This document shows, in pieces, positions 57,087 to 64,000 of a stretch of DNA of 64,000 nucleotides. The DNA is from Candidatus Thioglobus sp. (GTDB lineage Bacteria; Pseudomonadota; Gammaproteobacteria; PS1; Pseudothioglobaceae): NCBI GenBank assembly GCA_028228555.1, contig JAOJBP010000001.1:62001-126000 (forward strand). Reading direction: 5' to 3'. The position numbers were made by a program, and so were the translations under genes. Positions within the stretch are counted from its first letter, which is position 1, and each line of letters starts with the position of its first letter. Below the pieces are notes generated by a model. The model saw only the letters and a list, made by a program, of their open reading frames with translations, was not told the DNA's origin and did no database searches.

Positions 57087-57176
57087 GGAGGGATGGCAGA
57101 GCGGCTGAATGCACTGGTCTTGAAAACCAGCAAGGATTAATCTCCTTCCAGGGTTCAAATCCCTGTCCCTCCACCA
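57087..57176 (+). tRNA. tRNA-Ser (anticodon TGA)
   Basis: A complete class II tRNA of 90 bases: acceptor stem GGAGGGA/TCCCTCC, D arm, anticodon stem CTGGT/ACCAG with loop CTTGAAA (anticodon TGA, 57121-57123), a long variable arm with AAGGA/TCCTT stem, and T arm CAGGG-TTCAAAT-CCCTG. The CCA end is encoded (57174-57176). The discriminator base is A (57173), where bacterial tRNA-Ser usually has G. Confidence 0.97.
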
Positions 57177-57381
57177 TATTAATTCTCATATAGAAACAAA
57201 AAAAATATAAAAATTTACCACCTATCTACGGTGGTTGATTATCCTACCTGAAACTACCTTCTACTTATTAATTTTCAGATAATGAAACAACACTTATATG
57301 TTTCATCTTTTAATAGATTTTTATAATTTATACTGTCATAAAAAACTATATTTAATTCATTGTCTTTTTAGGAGAGGTCGG

Positions 57382-57648
57382 ATGGAAACAATTCAATACA
57401 CAATATCTGGTATGACTCAAGATGGCCAAAAATTTAGGCCAAGTGATTGGACTGAACGATTAGTTTGCACCCAGCCTGAGCAATTGAAGCGCTATAGTGG
57501 GCATTTAAAAATTCGAAGAGTTAATGGTGTCAAATCCATTGTTTTTGACGACCAGCTAAAATACGCTTGTGCATTTACGTTTGAGCGACTCGTGTCTTTT
57601 GCTAAAACCAATCATTTACTGATGACTGAAGAGGCTATTAAAAGCTAG
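57382..57648 (+). CDS. DUF3579 family protein
   Basis: The 88-residue form starts at ATG 57382, with AGGAG seven bases upstream; the longer frame (from 57298) adds a hydrophobic Phe/Tyr/Leu piece with no merit. The protein has ISGMTQDGQKFRPSDWTERL at the N-terminus and GHLKIRRVNGVKSIVFDDQL in the middle, which is the DUF3579 pattern. It is small, soluble, and of unknown function. It lies downstream of tRNA-Ser and converges with the pirin gene. Confidence 0.85.
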   Translation: METIQYTISGMTQDGQKFRPSDWTERLVCTQPEQLKRYSGHLKIRRVNGVKSIVFDDQLKYACAFTFERLVSFAKTNHLLMTEEAIKS

Positions 57649-57653
57649 GAACC

Positions 57654-58385
57654 TTAATCAACATAAGGTCCATGCTGATAAATTGGCTGCTTATGTGGGA
57701 TGCCACTAGCAAACATAAACTCACTGCCCGTCTTTGCTTGAACCAATAAATCTCGTTCAGTCTTAGAGTTCACAAGCAATGCTTGGGCAGTATTAACCTC
57801 ATGTTCACCAATAGTCAAATCACCCGATATAACATAAATTATCGCATGTGACTCTTGGCCAAAGTTAAGCTGGAATTCACCCTCTTTTTCAATATTAAAA
57901 TGTCGATAATTAATAACTGTATGTAATTTAATTGGTGACTCATCGCCAACTATAGTTCGATAATGGCCGCCTTGAAAGCTTACAATTGGCAAACTTTCCT
58001 CTAAAACCTTTTGATAACTTGGCTCAATACTTTTTAAATCTTTAGGCAGGTTAATCCACAACTGAATACCCACACTTTGACCTTTATCTGCTGGCATTTC
58101 TGAATGCACCATTCCACTGCCTGCACAAAAAATCTGAGCACCGCCTTTGTTCACAAATGAATCATTACCCAGATTGTCTTGATGATGCATACCGCCTTCT
58201 AGCATATAGGTAATCGCCTCAAAGCCTCGATGAGGATGATCGGGGAAGCCGTGCCCAGCAGCAATACTAAAGTGATCCCATAATACGAATGGGTCGAAAT
58301 TCATTCGCCCCGAGATTGGAAATAAGCGATTGACAACAACGCCATCACCTTCAGATACTTCTTGTGCATTAACTTTATTTATCAC
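57654..58385 (-). CDS. Pirin-family bicupin
   Basis: The 243-residue protein has the pirin metal site DHPHRGFEAITYMLEGGMHHQD near 46-67, with the late HSEMP giving the last His/Glu ligands (HxH, H, E). A second cupin with degenerate ligands occupies the C-terminal half. Homologues include E. coli YhhW, a quercetin dioxygenase in vitro, and regulators of pyruvate metabolism. Which activity applies is not shown. It stands alone on the minus strand, convergent with the DUF3579 gene. Confidence 0.92.
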   Translation of the reverse strand: MINKVNAQEVSEGDGVVVNRLFPISGRMNFDPFVLWDHFSIAAGHGFPDHPHRGFEAITYMLEGGMHHQDNLGNDSFVNKGGAQIFCAGSGMVHSEMPADKGQSVGIQLWINLPKDLKSIEPSYQKVLEESLPIVSFQGGHYRTIVGDESPIKLHTVINYRHFNIEKEGEFQLNFGQESHAIIYVISGDLTIGEHEVNTAQALLVNSKTERDLLVQAKTGSEFMFASGIPHKQPIYQHGPYVD

Positions 58386-58448
58386 TCTTAATCCTTACAA
58401 ACAAGCTATGTGGCTCCAATATACAACAATTGATTATGGGTCTTATAG

Positions 58449-59087
58449 CTAAATGCCGTATTGATTACGATAATCTTCAATACTCTTAATGAGCGCCTTA
58501 TCGTCACCTTGTTTTAGATAATCAATTAAATGGCTTAGGTTAATAATACTCAATACAGTAATGCCAAAATTTTCTTCCACTTCTTGAATGGCTGACTTGT
58601 CACCTTTGCCCTTTTCTTGGCGATCAACCGCCACAATAACACCTTTGGCATTAGCACCATTTGCATCAATAATGTCCATCGCTTCACGGATTGCAGTGCC
58701 AGCAGTAATAACATCGTCAATAATTAATACATTACCCTTTAACGCATGACCAACAATATCGCCGCCTTCGCCGTGAGTTTTTGCCTCTTTACGATTAAAG
58801 CTATAAGGTACATTGATGCCGAATGAATCATTCAATGCCATAGCCGCGGCTGTTGCTAATGGAATACCTTTGTAAGCCGGACCAAATAAGACATCAAAGT
58901 CTAGCTTGCTAACTTGAATGGCTTGTGCATAGAACTTACCCAATCTTGATAAATGCTCGCCTGTATTAAAAGCGCCTGCATTAAAAAAGTAAGGACTAAC
59001 CCTGCCTGACTTAAGCGTAAATTCACCGAACTTTAGTGCGCCAATTTCTAACATAAAATCTACAAAGTCTTTTTGATACTGTTCCAT
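58449..59087 (-). CDS. pyrE: Orotate phosphoribosyltransferase
   Basis: ATG 59087, preceded by GAGGAA, gives 212 residues, as in E. coli (213). The PRPP loop is [20 protein letters not shown], and the N-terminus has [26 protein letters not shown] with the catalytic lysine loop [12 protein letters not shown]. It joins orotate to PRPP in pyrimidine synthesis. The frame extended to 59246 would overlap xth and is not used. It diverges from xth across 30 bases. Confidence 0.96.
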   Translation of the reverse strand: MEQYQKDFVDFMLEIGALKFGEFTLKSGRVSPYFFNAGAFNTGEHLSRLGKFYAQAIQVSKLDFDVLFGPAYKGIPLATAAAMALNDSFGINVPYSFNRKEAKTHGEGGDIVGHALKGNVLIIDDVITAGTAIREAMDIIDANGANAKGVIVAVDRQEKGKGDKSAIQEVEENFGITVLSIINLSHLIDYLKQGDDKALIKSIEDYRNQYGI

Positions 59088-59117
59088 ACATTCCTCTAAA
59101 TCATTAAAATATTTACA

Positions 59118-59885
59118 ATGAATAGAATTATAACGGCTAATGTCAATGGCATTCGAGCAGCTGAACGAAAAGGTTTTTTTGCCTGGATGAAAACTCAGGA
59201 GGCTGATGTTGTTTGCGTGCAAGAGATTAAAGCCCAGGAAGATCAATTGGATGAGCGTTTTTATCCTGAAAACATTTATACCTATTACAAGCCAGCTGAG
59301 CGCAAAGGCTACAGCGGAACAGGCTTATATTGCAAACATAAGCCTGATCAGGTTATTTTTAGTCCTTGGGAAGATTTTGATTTTGAAGGGCGTTTTATTC
59401 AAGCCGACTTTGGCAAGCTAAGTGTTATCTCAATTTACATTCCATCTGGATCCGCTAAAGAAGAACGTCAAAAATATAAAACAGATTTTATGATTGAACG
59501 CTTTCTGCCCTATTTACAGGCGCTTCAAAAAGATGGGCGTCAATATATCATTTGTGGCGATATTAATATCGTACACAAAGAGATTGATATAAAAAATTTT
59601 AAGGGCAACAAAAATCGTTCTGGCTGCCTACCTGAAGAGCGTGAATACATGGACCAGCTCTTTACTAAAGAAAAATTCGTAGATGCATTTCGAGAGGTTA
59701 ACCACGAAGCCAATCAATACACTTGGTGGTCAAATCGCGGACAGGCTTGGGCTAATAACACAGGCTGGCGCATTGATTACCAGATACTCAGTGGAAATCT
59801 TAAAGGTCGTGTTAAAAATGCTAGTATATATAAAGATGAACGCTTTTCAGACCACTCACCTTTAATAATTGATTACAACTTATGA
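59118..59885 (+). CDS. xthA: Exodeoxyribonuclease III family AP endonuclease
   Basis: The 255-residue protein of the EEP fold has [20 protein letters not shown] at the N-terminus, [10 protein letters not shown] (metal Glu), [19 protein letters not shown] (Asp/Asn pair), WRIDYQI and [10 protein letters not shown] (catalytic His). It cuts abasic sites and digests 3' ends in repair. It overlaps trmB by four bases (ATGA). The divergent pyrE-xth order is compact. Confidence 0.93.
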   Translation: MNRIITANVNGIRAAERKGFFAWMKTQEADVVCVQEIKAQEDQLDERFYPENIYTYYKPAERKGYSGTGLYCKHKPDQVIFSPWEDFDFEGRFIQADFGKLSVISIYIPSGSAKEERQKYKTDFMIERFLPYLQALQKDGRQYIICGDINIVHKEIDIKNFKGNKNRSGCLPEEREYMDQLFTKEKFVDAFREVNHEANQYTWWSNRGQAWANNTGWRIDYQILSGNLKGRVKNASIYKDERFSDHSPLIIDYNL

Positions 59886-60580
59886 AGCTAGAAAACACCA
59901 AGAGTATTAGAAAAATTCAAAGCTTCGTCAAGCGTTCTGGCAGACTCACAGAGGGTCAAAAATATGGCCTTAAAGAGTTATGGCCTAACTTTGGTATTGA
60001 CCCAAAAGCTGACCAATTAATTAATTTTGACGTCGTATTTCAAAAACAACAGCCTGTTATTCTAGAAATTGGCTTTGGCAATGGAGACTCTTTGTTAGAA
60101 ATGGCCATTAATGAGCCTCATCATAATTTTTTAGGCATTGAAGTTTATGAAGCTGGCGTTGGTAGATTAATTAATGAAGCTCATAAACATAATCTTGGCA
60201 ATTTAAGAGTTTTGAAAGAAGACGCCGTGGAAGTATTAAAAAATAACATTAGTAACGATAGCTTATCTGGATTTCAGTTATATTTCGCAGACCCTTGGCA
60301 TAAGAAAAAGCATCATAAGCGCCGTATTGTTCAAACTGAATTTATGGATTTAATCTCGAAAAAACTGATTGATAAGAGCTTTGTCCATATGGCAACTGAC
60401 TGGGAGAACTATGCCGAATATATGATGGAAGTACTTGAGGCTCACTCACACTTTAAAAACACGCTTAACGCCCATACCTATTCATTAAGGCCTGAACGAC
60501 GTCCAATTACTAAGTTCGAAAGACGTGGCGAACGATTAGGACATGGCGTTTGGGATTTGCTTTTTACTAACGAGAAATAA
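59882..60580 (+). CDS. trmB: tRNA (guanine-N7-)-methyltransferase
   Basis: The 232-residue enzyme has SRKIQSFVKRSGRLT-like N-terminus, the SAM motif ILEIGFGNGDSLLEMA near 64-79, and YFADPWHKKKHHKRRIVQ near 136-153 with the conserved catalytic Asp. The C-terminus has TKFERRGERLGHGVWDL. It makes m7G46 in tRNA. It is coupled to xthA by overlap and followed by fxsA after one base. Confidence 0.96.
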   Translation: MKLENTKSIRKIQSFVKRSGRLTEGQKYGLKELWPNFGIDPKADQLINFDVVFQKQQPVILEIGFGNGDSLLEMAINEPHHNFLGIEVYEAGVGRLINEAHKHNLGNLRVLKEDAVEVLKNNISNDSLSGFQLYFADPWHKKKHHKRRIVQTEFMDLISKKLIDKSFVHMATDWENYAEYMMEVLEAHSHFKNTLNAHTYSLRPERRPITKFERRGERLGHGVWDLLFTNEK

Positions 60581-60581
60581 A

Positions 60582-61037
60582 ATGATTTTTCCTTTATTCG
60601 TAATAATAACTTTACTTGAAATATATGTCATTGTTTCAGTTGGAGAATCCATTGGTGGCTTTTCTACAGTTTTATTAGTGGTCATTACAGCCCTTATTGG
60701 TTCGACTCTACTCAAACAACAAGGTTGGTCAACCATGGCCAAAGCTCAAAATGCTATAGCTAATGGCCAAACACCGGCATTTGAAATGCTAGAAGGCGTG
60801 GTTATACTGATCTCGGGTGTATTATTATTAACACCTGGATTTATTACTGATGCAGCTGGTTTATTAGGATTAATGCCTCTTTCTAGAGCATATTTTATCG
60901 ATAATTTACTAAAGAAAAATGCTCAGAAGATTTTTACAAAAAAAGACTCCTCTTTTGTCAATGAATCCCAAGCTCCAAAAGAATCAAACATTAGGCAAAA
61001 AAATAAAACCCTTGAGGGTGAATTTTGGGAGGATTAA
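60582..61037 (+). CDS. fxsA: FxsA-family membrane protein
   Basis: The start at ATG 60582 is one base after the trmB stop and gives 151 residues with MIFPLFVIITLLEIYVIVSVG as the first helix. The FxsA features are seen: GFSTVLLVVITALIGSTLLKQQGW and LEGVVILISGVLLLTPGFITDAAGLLGLMP, about four helices in all, then a charged tail. FxsA in E. coli blocks phage T7 exclusion by F plasmid when abundant; the cell function is unknown. It lies inside the xth-trmB-fxsA-folC run. Confidence 0.93.
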   Translation: MIFPLFVIITLLEIYVIVSVGESIGGFSTVLLVVITALIGSTLLKQQGWSTMAKAQNAIANGQTPAFEMLEGVVILISGVLLLTPGFITDAAGLLGLMPLSRAYFIDNLLKKNAQKIFTKKDSSFVNESQAPKESNIRQKNKTLEGEFWED

Positions 61038-62215
61038 AAACTCTAAGTCAGTGGCTTACTTGGCAGGAAAGTTGCCATACTCTGGAGATTGACCTAGGAT
61101 TAGAGCGCATTCAAAGTGTTTACTCAAAGCTGTTTCCTAATGGTGTTCCCTTTACTACTATTACCGTTGCTGGTACTAATGGTAAAGGCTCAACCGTCGC
61201 TTTTATTGAAAGTGTCTATCTAAAAACTTCCTTTAAAGTTGCAAAATTTACGTCGCCTCATATTTTGAATTACAATGAGCGCTTTATAGTTAAAGGGTCT
61301 CAAGCAACCGATCAACAAATTTGCGATGCATTTGAAGAGATTGAAAAAGTTAGAGATAACATATCATTAACTTATTTCGAATTTTCAACGTTAGCCGCAC
61401 TACTTATCTTTGCCAAGCAAAAAGTTGATATTGCCATTTTAGAGGTGGGCCTTGGTGGTCGTCTAGATTCTACTAATGTTGTTGATACAGATATTGCTGT
61501 TATTACTAATATCGCTATCGATCATGTTGATTACTTGGGAGATACACGCGAGCTTATTGGACATGAAAAATCAGGCATCATGCGTGCCAACACTCCTTGT
61601 GTTTGCGGTGATATTGACCCACCAAAGTCTATACAAAAACATGCTGATACCGTTGGTGCTTTATTAGAGTTCGTAAAACAACCTTATACTGGAACCTTGT
61701 CGCTCAAAGGTGATCATCAGCAACAAAATGCTGGCTTGGCAGCTTTATGTATTAAAAAATTAGACTATAAATTTGCCGTAGATGACACAACACTCCGCCA
61801 AGGTCTTGAGTCTACCCAGATTGAAGGTCGCTTTCAAGCTAAGAAAATTCACAATAAATACGTGATTTTTGATGTTGCACATAATGAAGCCGCTGTTCAT
61901 GTTTTGGCGCAAGAATTGGCTAAAGACAAGCAACCAACACTGGCTATATTTTCAGCCCTTAAGGATAAAAATATTGCCCAAATGATTGGCGCTATTTCAC
62001 CTAATATTGATGAGTGGTTGCTAGTACCTCTTGATGTTCATCGAGCAGCTGACATGAATTTCTTAATAGATCAATTCCCACTTAAGGCTGCTATTCATGC
62101 TTTTGACAGTATGAATTTAGCTATTAATCAAGCACTAAAACAGCATTCTTATCAGCGTATTGTCATTTTTGGCTCTTTTCATGTAGTGGCAGATGCATTA
62201 AAAATACTTAAGTGA
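61025..62215 (+). CDS. folC: Bifunctional folylpolyglutamate/dihydrofolate synthase
   Basis: The 396-residue Mur-ligase-like enzyme has the P-loop TVAGTNGKGSTVAFIES, SPHILNYNERF, EVGLGGRLDSTNV and DHVDYLGDT, and late FDVAHNEAAVHVL. The only possible start in frame near the N-terminus is a TTG at 61025, with GAGGG six bases upstream, 13 bases into the fxsA 3' end; E. coli FolC is 422 residues, so a few N-terminal residues differ. It makes dihydrofolate and adds glutamates. accD, the usual upstream neighbour, is not here. Confidence 0.95.
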   Translation: MGGLKTLSQWLTWQESCHTLEIDLGLERIQSVYSKLFPNGVPFTTITVAGTNGKGSTVAFIESVYLKTSFKVAKFTSPHILNYNERFIVKGSQATDQQICDAFEEIEKVRDNISLTYFEFSTLAALLIFAKQKVDIAILEVGLGGRLDSTNVVDTDIAVITNIAIDHVDYLGDTRELIGHEKSGIMRANTPCVCGDIDPPKSIQKHADTVGALLEFVKQPYTGTLSLKGDHQQQNAGLAALCIKKLDYKFAVDDTTLRQGLESTQIEGRFQAKKIHNKYVIFDVAHNEAAVHVLAQELAKDKQPTLAIFSALKDKNIAQMIGAISPNIDEWLLVPLDVHRAADMNFLIDQFPLKAAIHAFDSMNLAINQALKQHSYQRIVIFGSFHVVADALKILK

Positions 62216-62277
62216 TGTTTGATTAGAAAACCTTGTAAAATTAGCGCACATAACAAAACATTCTCTGGAGAGAATTG

Positions 62278-63126
62278 ATGAATGAGTTTTTTGTAAACAC
62301 CTGGAATACAATTAATTTACTGGCTTGGTCTGATTGGGCAACTGTGGTTATTTTAATCGCATTTCTAGTATTAGGCTTTAAGCGTGGCATGGCAAAAGAG
62401 TTGATCAGCTTTGCTTTTTTATTACTTGCTATTGTTCTTGCATGGATGTTTTACCAGTCCTTAGCGGTTAGTGATTTTGTTACCTGGTTACTGCTTTCTC
62501 ATCAATCGCATATGTCCATTGCTTTTGGTGTTATTTTTATTGGTGTCTTGCTAATCAAAAGAGTTATTTATAAACTCACTGATATCTCATCTCAAATTAG
62601 TAACCCATGCGCCCTAAACAAGCTCTTTGCCTATTTTGTATTTTTGAGTGCTGCTTCGATTATCAGTTGGTACTATTTAGATATTATTGCCAATTTAGGC
62701 ATAATGGAAATTGTGGTCACAAATAATTCGATTCGAATTGGTTTATCTTTTGTGCTAACTTTTGCTATTATTATTGGTGTATGCGCCAGCATTTCTAATA
62801 TGTTGAACATCTCGATTGATTCATCAAAGCCTTGCATATTATCAACTTTCTTCAAAAAAATTCTCGATACATTACACTCTCTTGATCGAATCCTAAATGC
62901 TAAAAATATAAACAGCAATAGTAATAATTTCGGCGGACTACTGATCGGCCTAATCAAAGGAAGTTTGGCGATTTTAATTATGGTGCTGGTATTTCAAAGT
63001 ATTGATAGTATCTCTCAACAACATTTCTGGATTGAGGCAAATGGTGCATTAAGAACCTTCCAAGATGTTGCCTCAGACATCAAACCTGCTTTGTCAGAAT
63101 ATCTTCTATTTATCGAAAACGAATAA
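62278..63126 (+). CDS. cvpA: CvpA-family membrane protein, enlarged
   Basis: The start is the ATG at 62278 (GGAG seven bases upstream), not the adjacent TTG. The 283-residue track minus one gives 282 residues, versus 162 in E. coli CvpA. The family N-terminus WATVVILIAFLVLGFKRGMAKELISF and the C-terminal GLLIGLIKGSLAILIMVLVF are both there, and about 110 residues with two extra helices and a hydrophilic loop (about 105-215) are inserted between. It precedes purF by 12 bases, as in E. coli. Needed for colicin V production in E. coli; native role unclear. Confidence 0.85.
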   Translation: MNEFFVNTWNTINLLAWSDWATVVILIAFLVLGFKRGMAKELISFAFLLLAIVLAWMFYQSLAVSDFVTWLLLSHQSHMSIAFGVIFIGVLLIKRVIYKLTDISSQISNPCALNKLFAYFVFLSAASIISWYYLDIIANLGIMEIVVTNNSIRIGLSFVLTFAIIIGVCASISNMLNISIDSSKPCILSTFFKKILDTLHSLDRILNAKNINSNSNNFGGLLIGLIKGSLAILIMVLVFQSIDSISQQHFWIEANGALRTFQDVASDIKPALSEYLLFIENE

Positions 63127-63138
63127 GGAAACCCTCTT

Positions 63139-64000
63139 ATGTGCGGCATTGTTGGCATTCTATCCACTACTAAAAAAGACACGGCTGTCTATATTTATGA
63201 CGCCTTAACCATTCTTCAGCATCGAGGTCAAGACGCCGCAGGTATTGTTACCGCCCACAAGGGCCGATTCTTCATGCGAAAGTCTAATGGCTTAGTAAAA
63301 AACGCTTTTAGAACTGAGCATATGTCCTCTTTACTAGGTGACATGGGTATTGGTCATGTTCGCTACCCAACAGCGGGCAGCTCAAGTGGCGCAGAAGCGC
63401 AACCTTTTTATGTCAACTCTCCTTATGGTATTGCCTTTGCTCATAATGGTAACTTAACCAATACTAAGGAGCTGGCTAAAGAACTATTTGAACAAGACAG
63501 AAGACATATCAATACCAATTCTGATTCTGAAATCTTGCTCAATGTGTTTGCCAGTGAGCTTGCCAAACAACAAAAAAAGCATATTAATGAACAAGATATT
63601 TTTGCTTCGGTCGCACAAGTGCATAAGCGCGTTCGTGGGGCTTACGCTACCATTGGTATCATTCCAGGATTCGGTATTTTTGGCTTTAGAGATCCAAATG
63701 GCATTCGTCCACTTATTCTTGGAAAGCGCACAACCCAAGGCGGTACGAAGTATATGCTTGCCTCTGAAAGTGTTGCTTTAACTGCTCTTGGTTATGAAAT
63801 AACTCAAGATATTAAGCCTGGTGAAGCTGTTGTAATTGATCGCAAAGGCAATATATTTTTACAGCAATGTGCGGAGCGACCAAAATACTCACCTTGTATT
63901 TTTGAGTTTGTCTATTTTGCTAGGCCTGATTCAGTTATTGATGATATCTCTGTATACAAAACCAGACTTAGAATGGGCGAGCGTTTAGCAGCTAAAATTA
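63139..64000 (+). CDS. purF: Amidophosphoribosyltransferase, 5' part (partial)
   Basis: The frame begins [11 protein letters not shown], where Cys2 becomes the N-terminal nucleophile, and runs past the window edge. Class II amidotransferase motifs seen are [33 protein letters not shown] and NSDSEILL; PurF-specific [10 protein letters not shown] closes the visible part near residue 275. It moves ammonia to PRPP in the first purine step. It follows cvpA in the conserved cvpA-purF operon. Confidence 0.97.
   Translation, partial: MCGIVGILSTTKKDTAVYIYDALTILQHRGQDAAGIVTAHKGRFFMRKSNGLVKNAFRTEHMSSLLGDMGIGHVRYPTAGSSSGAEAQPFYVNSPYGIAFAHNGNLTNTKELAKELFEQDRRHINTNSDSEILLNVFASELAKQQKKHINEQDIFASVAQVHKRVRGAYATIGIIPGFGIFGFRDPNGIRPLILGKRTTQGGTKYMLASESVALTALGYEITQDIKPGEAVVIDRKGNIFLQQCAERPKYSPCIFEFVYFARPDSVIDDISVYKTRLRMGERLAAKI

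Noticed and set aside
57217-57306. Two weak hairpins after tRNA-Ser as terminators
   Set aside because: ACCACC/GGTGGT and ATGAAAC/GTTTCAT stems lack a solid T run; not certain enough to list.
58449-59246. Long version of pyrE
   Set aside because: Would overlap xth; ATG at 59087 has a good ribosome site and family length.

Overview
The window is AT-rich, densely packed bacterial chromosome with gammaproteobacterial housekeeping gene content and order: 6S RNA next to the ygfA-type cyclo-ligase, dusB-fis, cvpA-purF, folB divergent from plsY, and rpmB-rpmG. Low GC, a small housekeeping set with little mobile DNA, and dispersed his genes suggest a SUP05/Thioglobaceae-like sulfur-oxidiser (free-living or mussel symbiont). 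That placement is inference; no marker in the window proves it.

Region 1 (1-6863, all minus strand) is a copper-stress island. A GTG-initiated OmpR-type regulator and its histidine kinase are followed by a likely copper operon: a cytochrome c with a His-rich tail, a small periplasmic Met/His repeat protein, a Tat-exported CopA multicopper oxidase with a Met/His insert, outer-membrane CopB, a second monoheme cytochrome c, and the start of a secreted Ala/Ser/Gly-rich protein that leaves the window. Direct repeats and a palindrome lie just upstream of the operon.

Region 2 (6864-13183, plus) has a thioredoxin-fold protein followed by the eroded 3' end of a second copy, the cold-shock pair deaD and csp, then sbcB, nth and a DUF1841 gene. 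Region 3 (13226-19648, minus) is a tight biosynthetic run: folB-folK-dsbA-thiD-hisC-nif3-asd-hisB-hisH. Region 4 (19687-32972) holds plsY, a YadGH-type ABC exporter, aceF-lpd (no aceE here), pcm, an RND/MMPL exporter, nadB, def-dusB-fis and purH.

Region 5 (33128-35901) is the accessory patch: an inverse-autotransporter (intimin/invasin-type) beta-barrel without a passenger, translationally coupled to a Cys-rich secreted protein of unknown function; a valine-pyruvate aminotransferase remnant; and an unrecognised 137-residue protein. This is the most novel part of the window.

Region 6 (35905-53743, mostly minus) includes dbpA, marC, 6S RNA plus fau, ubiH-like, pmbA, a TauE/SafE-like membrane protein, corC, rnfH, hisA, comM, tsaD, lptB, birA, dgkA, truA, an SLC13/RCK permease, rimM, rpsP with a long acidic-alanine tail, and purB. 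Region 7 (53870-64000) has acnB, rpmB-rpmG, tRNA-Ser(TGA), a DUF3579 protein, pirin, pyrE divergent from xth-trmB-fxsA-folC, then cvpA and the 5' part of purF. No rRNA, CRISPR array, insertion sequence or prophage was seen.
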